Of a stretch of 64,000 nt of DNA, positions 25,796 through 33,019 are shown piece by piece. The notes beneath the pieces were generated by a model. The model was not told the origin of the DNA, did no database searches, and was given only the letters and a program-made list of their open reading frames with translations. Made by a program: the position numbers and the translations under genes. Source of the DNA: Chryseobacterium formosense (lineage in GTDB: Bacteria > Bacteroidota > Bacteroidia > Flavobacteriales > Weeksellaceae); NCBI RefSeq assembly GCF_900116415.1, contig NZ_FPAP01000002.1, positions 434,001 through 498,000 on the forward strand. Reading direction: 5' to 3'. Within the stretch, counting starts at the first letter, position 1; the number at the start of each line of letters is the position of its first letter.

Positions 25796-28700
25796 ATGAA
25801 AAAAAACTTTTTTCTTCTGCTAATCCCTTTATTGATGGTTTTTAGCATACAAGTTAGTGGGCAATGTGCCTCCACAGGCAGTGTCACGGCAACTATTTCT
25901 ACAACAGCAAATACCTGCGCGGGAAATGGCAAAATCACAGCTGCTTTTAGCAATGTGGCAAATACAACTATTCAGTTATTGAAAGGAGGAACAATATTAC
26001 AATCAGTAATTGCTCCTACAAGCCCACATACATTTACAAATTTACAGCCTGGTATAGACTATCAGGTAAAAATCGTATGTACAATTGATAATAGTATTGT
26101 ATATTCTAATAATACTAATATTACGGTTACAGATAATTATGTACCCATAAGTAATGCAAACATTTCAGTTTCGAATGTTTGCACTAATTTTACTCCAGGA
26201 GGAACGATAACGGTGAATGGCGTTACTGGAGGAACTGCTCCTTATCAATATTCGATCATTTTAAATAATAATTCAGGGTATGATGATACATTAAGTTCAT
26301 ATTCTGCCAGTCCCTCTAAAAATGTATCTTCATTTGGTACATATCAAATCCGTATCAAAGATTCTTGTGGAGGTTTCAGTACTTTTTCGAGAACTATTTC
26401 CCCCAACCAAGATCCTGTTAGATTTTATTGGAGATCAAAAAAAATATGCGGTTCCAATCAGGTGCAAGGTTCTATTTGGTATGCTTATAACCATTCAACT
26501 GGGGGTAGTTTAAGTGAATCAGATTTAATGCCAACAGGCATCAAATTGAAAATACAATCCGGAAATGCTTCTGGTGCGGTACTTTTTGATGGTGTCTATA
26601 CTGCAGGTAATCCTTTTACGTATACTGAAAATACATCCCATATCTATTATGTGACTGCAACTAATGCATGTGGAGCATCGGTAAGTTACACACACAATCT
26701 TTCCAATCTAACGGGTGGAAATCCGGAATTTTTAAATTTTATACCGACAGCTACCACTAGTGGCTGTGGAATTAGTGAAACTGAAACCTTATCTATTGAT
26801 TTTTCTGAACAATATTATTGGAATTTCCCTCTTCTAATTGAGGTGAAAAATTCATCTGGTGTTACTGTACATACAACTTCAAACTTCAATGGAGCCACAT
26901 GGACTTTGTCAGGGCTTCCTCTTGACACTTATACGATTATTGTTTATAACTCTTGTTCCCCTTCAGGATCTGTAACGAAAATAGTAAATAATCCCGCAGC
27001 TGCAGGACAGCCGGTTTTAACATTATATCAAAAAACAAAATGGAAATGTGAAGGTGGTGCAATGGCGCTTACTCAAACGGGAACAACACAAGGAGTCATT
27101 GCTATTTCAGGTTATTTTCCAGATGCAGATAATGCTGTTGTAACTATTACTTCCGGGCCATCCAATGTCGGAGTACAAGCGATACGTGTGGACAATCAAT
27201 ACTGGGGGTGGACTAATTTAGCAATAGGAACTTATACGGTTTCGTACACTAGTTGTGGTACATCTCATACAGGAACTTTTACAATAGAAAATAATACAGA
27301 TGTTTTAGATCAAAGTCTCATGTCTACAGCGGTTTCTACATGTAATAGCGGAGGGAATATTAGTTCTGTGCGTGTTTATGACGGGGCGTATCCGTCGATT
27401 GTTGAATTATTAAATAGTTCAGGAGTTGTTGTAGCCTCAGATGCTATTGGTAATTTTAATAATATCGCACCAGGAACTTATACAACAAGATTAGCTATAC
27501 GCCCTTGTGATATGCCATCAAAATATTACTTTATTCCTGGTAGTACGGTCGTTATCAGTAGTCAATCATCTGGAGCCTCAATTACTTCTGCAGTCGGTGT
27601 TATTTGTGAAGATGCATCCGGTAATCCACTTTCCACAGGATCAGCTTACATTGACTTAATTGGCGTAGCTCCATATACAGTAACATATAGAGTTCAGGGT
27701 TCCGGTTCAGCGTATACCACAATTAACACCTCAAGTTCAAGCATACAGATCAATAACTTAATTGCAAATACTATTTATGAGGTCAATTTATTAGATTCTT
27801 GTGGTACTAATGCAGCGTCATCTGTTCAAGTAAAAACAATGGGTACTTTGGCCGCAAATAATACAAGCCAGCCTTGTGTAGGTTCTCCATATACTTTATC
27901 GATGCCTCATTACGCTGGAGCAGCTTATGAATGGACAGATTCATTAGGGAATGTCATTTCAAATACGCGCACTTATACATTTGCTAATTATTCGGCATCT
28001 AATAACGGAACATATACATGCAAGATAACTTGGAGTGCCTGTGTAACAAGATATGTAAATGTAATATTAAACAGCACACTTTGTGGACAACCCATTGGCA
28101 TGTGTGGTGTTTTGGATAGTGACGCTGACGGTGTTTTGAATTTTTGTGATTTAGACGATGATAATGATGGTATTTTAGATACCAATGAATGCAACAGCGT
28201 AGAAAAAGTTGTCAATGGTAATTTTGGAACCGCTACGGTAGCAGACTGGACAGGCTGGACAAGAAGCGGGACTGTAAATGGTTGGGTAAAAAGTTCCGGT
28301 TTTGCGGCAGAATCTAGTAATGATACTTCCGGCACCTCTTTACTGACACAGACTGTTACAGGTTTGGAAATAAATAAAACTTACACACTTACTTTTCGTG
28401 TAATGGCAGTTTCAAGTGAGCCCAAAGAAAATACATTAAATTTTTCTATTGGTGGAATTAATTATTACAGTCAAACAGCTGCATCGATAACAGCGGAAGC
28501 GGGAGGTAATTTGGTTTTTGTTACTAAAAGCTTCGTATTTACACCCACTACAACCAGTACAGTAATTGAATTCCTTTCAACAGTTTCAGGAACGGGAGTA
28601 TCTGGCGATGATGTTTTGGTGAGGGATGTAAGTATTCTAACTTGTGAAAAAGATACCGATGGAGATGGGTTTGATGATTATTTAGACTTAGATAGTGATA

Positions 28701-29257
28701 ATGACGGTTGCTTGGATGCTATAGAAGGAGGGGGAGCTATTACCTCTTCACAACTTGTGACAGCAACGGGAACGGTATCGGTAGGGTCAGGATCTACTGC
28801 GAATAATCAAAATTTGGGTAATACAGTAAACGCCAGCGGAATCCCCACTATTATAGGTGGTGGTCAAACGGTAGGTGATTCCTCAAATGCAGCTGTTAAT
28901 TCATGTTTCTGTTATAAGCCCGCTGTCACAGATGGAAATACATATCCTGCCAAGCACGGTATTACCGCTTTAGGAAGAGCAGGCGCAGAAAGTGATAATT
29001 GGCCAATGGTAAGACAAAGCGCATGGACAGTTTTAGAAGCAAAAACAAAAGGTTTTGTTGTAAATAGAGTAGCTTTTGCGAACGCAGACAATAACCCGGC
29101 TACTCCGGATGTACCCACAGGAATTTCTGCAGCCAATTTTGTTGAAGGAATGATGGTATATGACATCACAAACAAATGTTTGAAAGTTTATACTTCTAAA
29201 GATGGAGGAACTTCTTTCGCTTGGTATTGTATGACTACTCAGGCTTGTCCTCAATAG
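25796..29257 (+). CDS. Large multidomain surface protein with repeated Ig-like/SprB-like modules and TSP3-type calcium repeats
   Basis: This 1153-residue protein has a signal peptide at 1-22 (ending SGQ). Up to about residue 770 it holds tandem beta-rich modules of 90-100 residues with regular cysteines, resembling SprB/gliding-type repeats (for example GGTAPYQYSI and LPLDTYTIIVYNSC). Two thrombospondin type 3-like calcium motifs follow, near 776 (DSDADGVLNFCDLDDDNDG) and 951 (DTDGDGFDDYLDLDSDNDG). Between them lies a carbohydrate-binding-like beta domain. The end is a short module with GMMVYDITNKCLKVYTS and W-C motifs shared with the next gene. No type A sorting domain is seen. Likely an adhesin; the ligand is unknown. 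Confidence 0.8.
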   Translation: MKKNFFLLLIPLLMVFSIQVSGQCASTGSVTATISTTANTCAGNGKITAAFSNVANTTIQLLKGGTILQSVIAPTSPHTFTNLQPGIDYQVKIVCTIDNSIVYSNNTNITVTDNYVPISNANISVSNVCTNFTPGGTITVNGVTGGTAPYQYSIILNNNSGYDDTLSSYSASPSKNVSSFGTYQIRIKDSCGGFSTFSRTISPNQDPVRFYWRSKKICGSNQVQGSIWYAYNHSTGGSLSESDLMPTGIKLKIQSGNASGAVLFDGVYTAGNPFTYTENTSHIYYVTATNACGASVSYTHNLSNLTGGNPEFLNFIPTATTSGCGISETETLSIDFSEQYYWNFPLLIEVKNSSGVTVHTTSNFNGATWTLSGLPLDTYTIIVYNSCSPSGSVTKIVNNPAAAGQPVLTLYQKTKWKCEGGAMALTQTGTTQGVIAISGYFPDADNAVVTITSGPSNVGVQAIRVDNQYWGWTNLAIGTYTVSYTSCGTSHTGTFTIENNTDVLDQSLMSTAVSTCNSGGNISSVRVYDGAYPSIVELLNSSGVVVASDAIGNFNNIAPGTYTTRLAIRPCDMPSKYYFIPGSTVVISSQSSGASITSAVGVICEDASGNPLSTGSAYIDLIGVAPYTVTYRVQGSGSAYTTINTSSSSIQINNLIANTIYEVNLLDSCGTNAASSVQVKTMGTLAANNTSQPCVGSPYTLSMPHYAGAAYEWTDSLGNVISNTRTYTFANYSASNNGTYTCKITWSACVTRYVNVILNSTLCGQPIGMCGVLDSDADGVLNFCDLDDDNDGILDTNECNSVEKVVNGNFGTATVADWTGWTRSGTVNGWVKSSGFAAESSNDTSGTSLLTQTVTGLEINKTYTLTFRVMAVSSEPKENTLNFSIGGINYYSQTAASITAEAGGNLVFVTKSFVFTPTTTSTVIEFLSTVSGTGVSGDDVLVRDVSILTCEKDTDGDGFDDYLDLDSDNDGCLDAIEGGGAITSSQLVTATGTVSVGSGSTANNQNLGNTVNASGIPTIIGGGQTVGDSSNAAVNSCFCYKPAVTDGNTYPAKHGITALGRAGAESDNWPMVRQSAWTVLEAKTKGFVVNRVAFANADNNPATPDVPTGISAANFVEGMMVYDITNKCLKVYTSKDGGTSFAWYCMTTQACPQ

Positions 29258-29297
29258 TGAAATTATTGAATTAAAAATTTTATTTAAATCTAAGACA

Positions 29298-29816
29298 ATG
29301 AAAAAAATATTCATATTCATATTATCAACAATATATGCCTGTAGTTTTTCGCAAGTGGCTATTGGTAAAGGCAGTGTTACTAATACTTCTGTCTCTTTAG
29401 AATTTGAAACGGATAATAAAGGTATGGTTTTACCTTGGGTTACAACAGCAGCGGGAGTTACCGGCGCAGTAGACGGAACTATCATATATGACGTTACCGA
29501 TCATAAAGTGAAGTATAGAACAAACGGTTCTTGGTTTGACCTGAGCGTAGATACAAACGGAACGGCAAATACAATTTTGCAAGATTCTAAAACGGAACTA
29601 ACCAACGCAAAAGTTGCCATTGGAACGAATGCAGCAATAGATGCTACTCCCGGAATTCTGGTGCTTACAGATGCTGATAAAGCTATGATTTTGCCTAAAA
29701 CTACACTTCCACACCTGAATGTTAAAAATCCTGCTGCAGGAATGATTATTTATGATACTGCCAATAAGCAGCTGGCCGTTTTTAACGGAACAGTTTGGAG
29801 TTTTTGGAAGCCATAA
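29298..29816 (+). CDS. Small exported protein with duplicated YD-(x)n-NGxW modules
   Basis: This 172-residue protein has a signal peptide at 1-18 (ending CSFSQ). The mature part contains two copies of a short module: DGTIIYDVTDHKVKYRTNGSW and AGMIIYDTANKQLAVFNGTVW. The same module ends the 1153-residue neighbour (GMMVYDITNKCLKVYT). The VAIGKGSVTNTSVSLEF start resembles the QVGINT...LDI start of the 411-residue gene downstream. Such proteins are frequent in Chryseobacterium-like genomes, and their role is unknown. Probably co-transcribed with the two surface-protein genes before it. Confidence 0.75.
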   Translation: MKKIFIFILSTIYACSFSQVAIGKGSVTNTSVSLEFETDNKGMVLPWVTTAAGVTGAVDGTIIYDVTDHKVKYRTNGSWFDLSVDTNGTANTILQDSKTELTNAKVAIGTNAAIDATPGILVLTDADKAMILPKTTLPHLNVKNPAAGMIIYDTANKQLAVFNGTVWSFWKP

Positions 29817-29902
29817 ATTTTGTTGACTTAATTTTTTTCCCAACTTCAATTCTTCAAATGAATTTAGAATAAGTTGAGTTATTATAGCGTGATTTTATTT
29901 TT

Positions 29903-29931
29903 CCCTTTTCGACAGAAAAGGGATTTTTTTT
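29903..29931 (+). terminator. Terminator of the surface-protein operon
   Basis: CCCTTTTC, GACA loop, GAAAAGGG, then ATTTTTTTT: perfect eight-pair stem and a T-run. Confidence 0.92.
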
Positions 29932-29957
29932 ATTTTTCAAATAAATAGTATTATGTA

Positions 29958-29987
29958 TTGCAAGGTTCTATTTAATTTATATCTTTG
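29958..29987 (+). promoter_or_regulatory. Promoter of the GLPGLI gene
   Basis: TTG, 19 bases, TATCTTTG followed by C: exact consensus. It places the transcription start near 29994, which selects the ATG at 30003 over the TTG at 29985. Confidence 0.8.
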
Positions 29988-30002
29988 CTGAAAATAACTG
30001 AC

Positions 30003-30836
30003 ATGAAAAATATATTAATACTTTTACTGTTGATAAGCATCACATTATCCGGACAAACACATCGGTTCATCTATGAATATCATTACAAGATGGATTCCAC
30101 CAATACCGATTCCCGAAAAACAAGTATGGTTTTGGATGTAAACCCGGAAGATGTAAAATTTTATAATTACGATTTTGTGCTTACAGATTCAACAAACAAA
30201 ACCAAAGGGCAAAACCATGTGATCTGGGATGATACACCTGCAGTCACAAGAAAGAGAAATTCTGATATTAATGTAAATTATATCGTTTTGCAGAATATGT
30301 TTTCTGTTGAGACTCAAGATAAGATCAATTGGAATCTCCAAAACGAAACCAAAACTTCCGGAATTTATTCTTTACAAAAAGCAACCGCCAGATTTGGTGG
30401 CAGAAACTGGACTGCATGGTTTACTAAAGATATTGCCCTGAATGAAGGACCTTATAAATTCCGTGGCTTACCGGGGATGATTTTCGAAATTTATGATGAT
30501 AAAAATAATTTTAAATTTTCACTGGTTAAAAGTTATAAACTAAATAAAACATACGAAACTCTTGGCATTTTAGAGAACTTTGGAGGTCAGAAACCTGTTA
30601 GAATCCCGGAGAGCAAGCTGAAAAAAATCATGCTCGATCATTACAATGATCCGCTGCATGAATTTAAAGAACATATTAAAAACAATACAGATCCTACTGC
30701 CCGTTTTATGGTGATGGGGATTGAAGTGAAAAGTCCTGATCAGCTGAAAGAATTGTCGGAAAAAGTACAGGAGAACATCCGTAAAACCAACAATCCCATC
30801 GAAATAGATAAAGCCATCAAATATCCTGAAAAATAG
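30003..30836 (+). CDS. GLPGLI family exported protein
   Basis: This 277-residue protein has a signal peptide at 1-18 (MKNILILLLLISITLSGQ). The name-giving motif is seen as FRGLPGMIFEIYDDKNNFKFSLV near 154-176, preceded by a conserved WTAWFTKDIALNEGPYKF segment. GLPGLI proteins occur in Bacteroidota, are probably periplasmic or surface proteins, and have no proven function. The gene is a single unit with its own promoter and terminator. Confidence 0.9.
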   Translation: MKNILILLLLISITLSGQTHRFIYEYHYKMDSTNTDSRKTSMVLDVNPEDVKFYNYDFVLTDSTNKTKGQNHVIWDDTPAVTRKRNSDINVNYIVLQNMFSVETQDKINWNLQNETKTSGIYSLQKATARFGGRNWTAWFTKDIALNEGPYKFRGLPGMIFEIYDDKNNFKFSLVKSYKLNKTYETLGILENFGGQKPVRIPESKLKKIMLDHYNDPLHEFKEHIKNNTDPTARFMVMGIEVKSPDQLKELSEKVQENIRKTNNPIEIDKAIKYPEK

Positions 30837-30841
30837 AAATT

Positions 30842-30870
30842 AACTCTGCTGAATTCGGCGGAGTTTTTTA
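30842..30870 (+). terminator. Terminator of the GLPGLI gene
   Basis: AACTCTGC and GCGGAGTT pair (one wobble) around TGAATTCG, followed by six T. It starts five bases after the stop codon. Confidence 0.88.
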
Positions 30871-31192
30871 TTTATATATGCCACATAATGATTTATTTTT
30901 TTTAAATATTAATTGATTTCGAATTATTTTTATATATGCTTTTATATAGTTTTTTTATTATAAATTAGTTAATGTGTTATTTTTTTTATTAATTATTTTA
31001 AAAATATGCATAAAATTTGTATAGATGGAAATTAAATTTTATTTTCGCAAAACTAATTCTTCAAATAGCCGTAATAATATAATTGTTAACAAAGCCTATT
31101 CCCCTTAGAGGCTTTTAATCAAATTATTAATGAGACTTATTTGTAAAGAATTAATCTAAAAACATAAATATAATTAACAAAAAAATTAATAG
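30871..31192 (+). other. AT-rich spacer and probable long leader of the 411-residue gene
   Basis: No gene is seen. TTTG, about 20 bases, TATTTTCG near 31017-31047 is a degenerate promoter. Inside the following leader of about 145 bases, AAAGCCT and AGGCTTT (31091-31115) form a 7-pair hairpin followed by TTAATC. This might attenuate or stabilise the transcript. Confidence 0.35.
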
Positions 31193-32428
31193 ATGAAAAA
31201 AAAAATATTATCACTAAGTACGTGTGTACTTACCTCATTACCAATAATAGCTTTCGCGCAGGTTGGGATTAATACGACTTCGCCCTCAGCAACTCTGGAT
31301 ATACTCACAACTGCTTCGGATACAAAATCTTTAGAAATTAATAATACATCAGGAGCAGAAACATTTACTGTATTGAATAATGGGAATATTGGAATAGCGG
31401 ATGCGTCTCCTTCCGTGCCGGTACATTTTAAATTAAATAATACTCCTACAACATCAGCCAAGAGTATAGGGGGCCAGAATTATGATGTTACCGGTTTTAT
31501 TTCAGATCAGACTCTACAGTCGGCTACTACTAATGCAAATAATATTCAGAGTTTATTTCAGAGTACCTTTTCATATACAGGTACTGCCAAAAATAATAAT
31601 GTGCTTACAGTAAATGCTGTATCACAATCTCCAGCTTTAAATAGCTATTCCAATACCAATGCTATTAATGCAGTATCAGAAAACAAAAATGCAAGTAACG
31701 GGATCTTATCCGCAATCAATGCAATAGGCAGATCTTCTGCCAATATAGGAACGCTTACAGGAGGTATTATAGGATTTTCCAATGATACGGGAACGGCAGG
31801 CTCAGCGACAGGATTGCTTGTTAGAAATTCAAATGCTTTGGGAGCTTCAATTACAAACTATAGAGGGATAGATATGAGTAATATTGTGAACTCCGGAAGT
31901 ATAACAAGTACTACAGGTCTTTATATAGGATCTTTGACAGCCGGAACACAGACATCGAGATATTCTATTCAGTCCACTGATATTAATGCAGGGATGTGGC
32001 ATAGAGGAAGATTGAGTTTAACACCATTAGTTGATCCTAATTCCACATCCACCCAACTGACTACATCTTCTTTAGCGGTAGCAATAGATGTTGATACAAC
32101 ACTTCCTACAAGCGGTTTTGGAGTTAGCCAGAATACCATTGTAATGGGAGATGGTTTTGTAACTACCAATCCTGTCTTTTCATTGCCAAATCCTAATCTG
32201 GCTAAAGGAAGGATCTATACAATTATTGTTACCAGTTCCTTAGCTCCTGTAACTCTTAATGTAACAGGTGGTGCAAATATTTACCATATCACTGAAACAG
32301 GTGAATATTTGGGAGAAGCCTCCTATACTTTACAAAAGGGAAGCAGAACATATATTTCAGATGGTTTCAACTGGTATGTTACCTCAAGCACTACGGAGAT
32401 AAATGGTAATGGGTATTACTCCAACTAA
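31193..32428 (+). CDS. Exported repetitive protein of unknown function
   Basis: This 411-residue protein has a signal peptide (residues 1-22, ending AFAQ). Directly after it comes QVGINTTSPSATLDI, a start found in many Bacteroidota proteins that resemble phage tail-fibre or trimeric adhesin-like surface proteins. The middle, residues 60-300, is rich in N, S, T and A and looks like beta-helix repeats. The C-terminal 100 residues form a compact beta domain (GRIYTIIVTSSLAPVTLNVTGGANIY). No sorting domain is visible. A role at the surface is inferred. Confidence 0.7.
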   Translation: MKKKILSLSTCVLTSLPIIAFAQVGINTTSPSATLDILTTASDTKSLEINNTSGAETFTVLNNGNIGIADASPSVPVHFKLNNTPTTSAKSIGGQNYDVTGFISDQTLQSATTNANNIQSLFQSTFSYTGTAKNNNVLTVNAVSQSPALNSYSNTNAINAVSENKNASNGILSAINAIGRSSANIGTLTGGIIGFSNDTGTAGSATGLLVRNSNALGASITNYRGIDMSNIVNSGSITSTTGLYIGSLTAGTQTSRYSIQSTDINAGMWHRGRLSLTPLVDPNSTSTQLTTSSLAVAIDVDTTLPTSGFGVSQNTIVMGDGFVTTNPVFSLPNPNLAKGRIYTIIVTSSLAPVTLNVTGGANIYHITETGEYLGEASYTLQKGSRTYISDGFNWYVTSSTTEINGNGYYSN

Positions 32429-32440
32429 TCAAAATTTAAT

Positions 32441-32472
32441 AAAAACTCTGTCAATTTTGGCAGAGTTTTTTT
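32441..32472 (+). terminator. Terminator of the 411-residue gene
   Basis: AAACTCTGTCA, ATTT loop, TGGCAGAGTTT with one wobble, followed by a T-run. Confidence 0.9.
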
Positions 32473-32475
32473 ATC

Positions 32476-32483
32476 TACATTTG
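32476..32483 (+). promoter_or_regulatory. Promoter -7 box of the iron-permease-family gene
   Basis: TACATTTG, an exact match, 15 bases before the ATG. Only a short -33 spacing (TTG 16 bases upstream, inside the preceding terminator) is available. Confidence 0.45.
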
Positions 32484-32498
32484 AATAAATTAAGATAA

Positions 32499-32996
32499 AT
32501 GAGTAAGTCAGATAAAAGCATTTTCGAAAGATTTTCCAATTGGGCAACCAAATTTACAGGAAGCTCTTATGCATTCATCAGTGCAACTGCTATAGTAGTG
32601 ATTTGGGCCGTTACCGGTCCGGTTTTTAATTATTCTGAAACCTGGCAACTGGTTATCAATACAGGAACGACGATCATTACTTTTCTCATGGTTTTCCTGA
32701 TACAGAAATCCCAGAATAAAGATTCTAAGGCCATTCAGATTAAACTCAATGAACTGATTGCAGCCAACGAAAAAGCAAGCAACCGTATCGTAGATATAGA
32801 AGATCTTACAGAAAAAGAGCTCGATCAGTTACATTGTTATTACGAAAAACTGGCAGATTTTGCAGAAGATGATGAAGATATTCACGCTTCACATTCCATT
32901 GATGCCGCGAAAAGAAACCAGGATTATAAGCATGACTTTTTCAAAAAGAAACATGAGGAATGGCTTCTGAAACAGGAACAAAAAAAGGAATCGTAA
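32499..32996 (+). CDS. Low-affinity iron permease family membrane protein
   Basis: This 165-residue protein has the family's start SIFERFSNWATKFTGSSYAF. Two membrane helices follow, at about 22-44 (AFISATAIVVIWAVTGPVFNY) and 50-70 (LVINTGTTIITFLMVFLIQ). The signature MVFLIQKSQNKDSKAIQIKLNEL leads into a coiled, charged cytosolic tail. The family is named after fungal Fet4, but iron transport by the short bacterial members is not proven. The final codons form one arm of the terminator. Confidence 0.88.
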   Translation: MSKSDKSIFERFSNWATKFTGSSYAFISATAIVVIWAVTGPVFNYSETWQLVINTGTTIITFLMVFLIQKSQNKDSKAIQIKLNELIAANEKASNRIVDIEDLTEKELDQLHCYYEKLADFAEDDEDIHASHSIDAAKRNQDYKHDFFKKKHEEWLLKQEQKKES

Positions 32997-33010
32997 TGAT
33001 TCCTTTTTTT
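32981..33010 (+). terminator. Terminator overlapping the end of the iron-permease-family gene
   Basis: AAAAAAGGAATC, GTAAT loop, GATTCCTTTTTT. The left arm is coding (last codons KKES) and the stop codon TAA sits in the loop. It also separates the gene from the convergent 902-residue gene. Confidence 0.88.
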
Positions 33011-33019
33011 ATTTAAAAA

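Noticed and set aside
25796..29257. Type A or B T9SS sorting domain at the end of the 1153-residue protein
   Set aside because: The end (YCMTTQACPQ) matches neither sorting pattern; secretion by T9SS is not claimed for it.
29033..29485. Minus-strand ORF of 150 codons
   Set aside because: It lies antisense to two genes with signal peptides and recognisable modules; no start context or family.
29985..30002. TTG start for the GLPGLI gene
   Set aside because: The codon overlaps the -7 promoter box.
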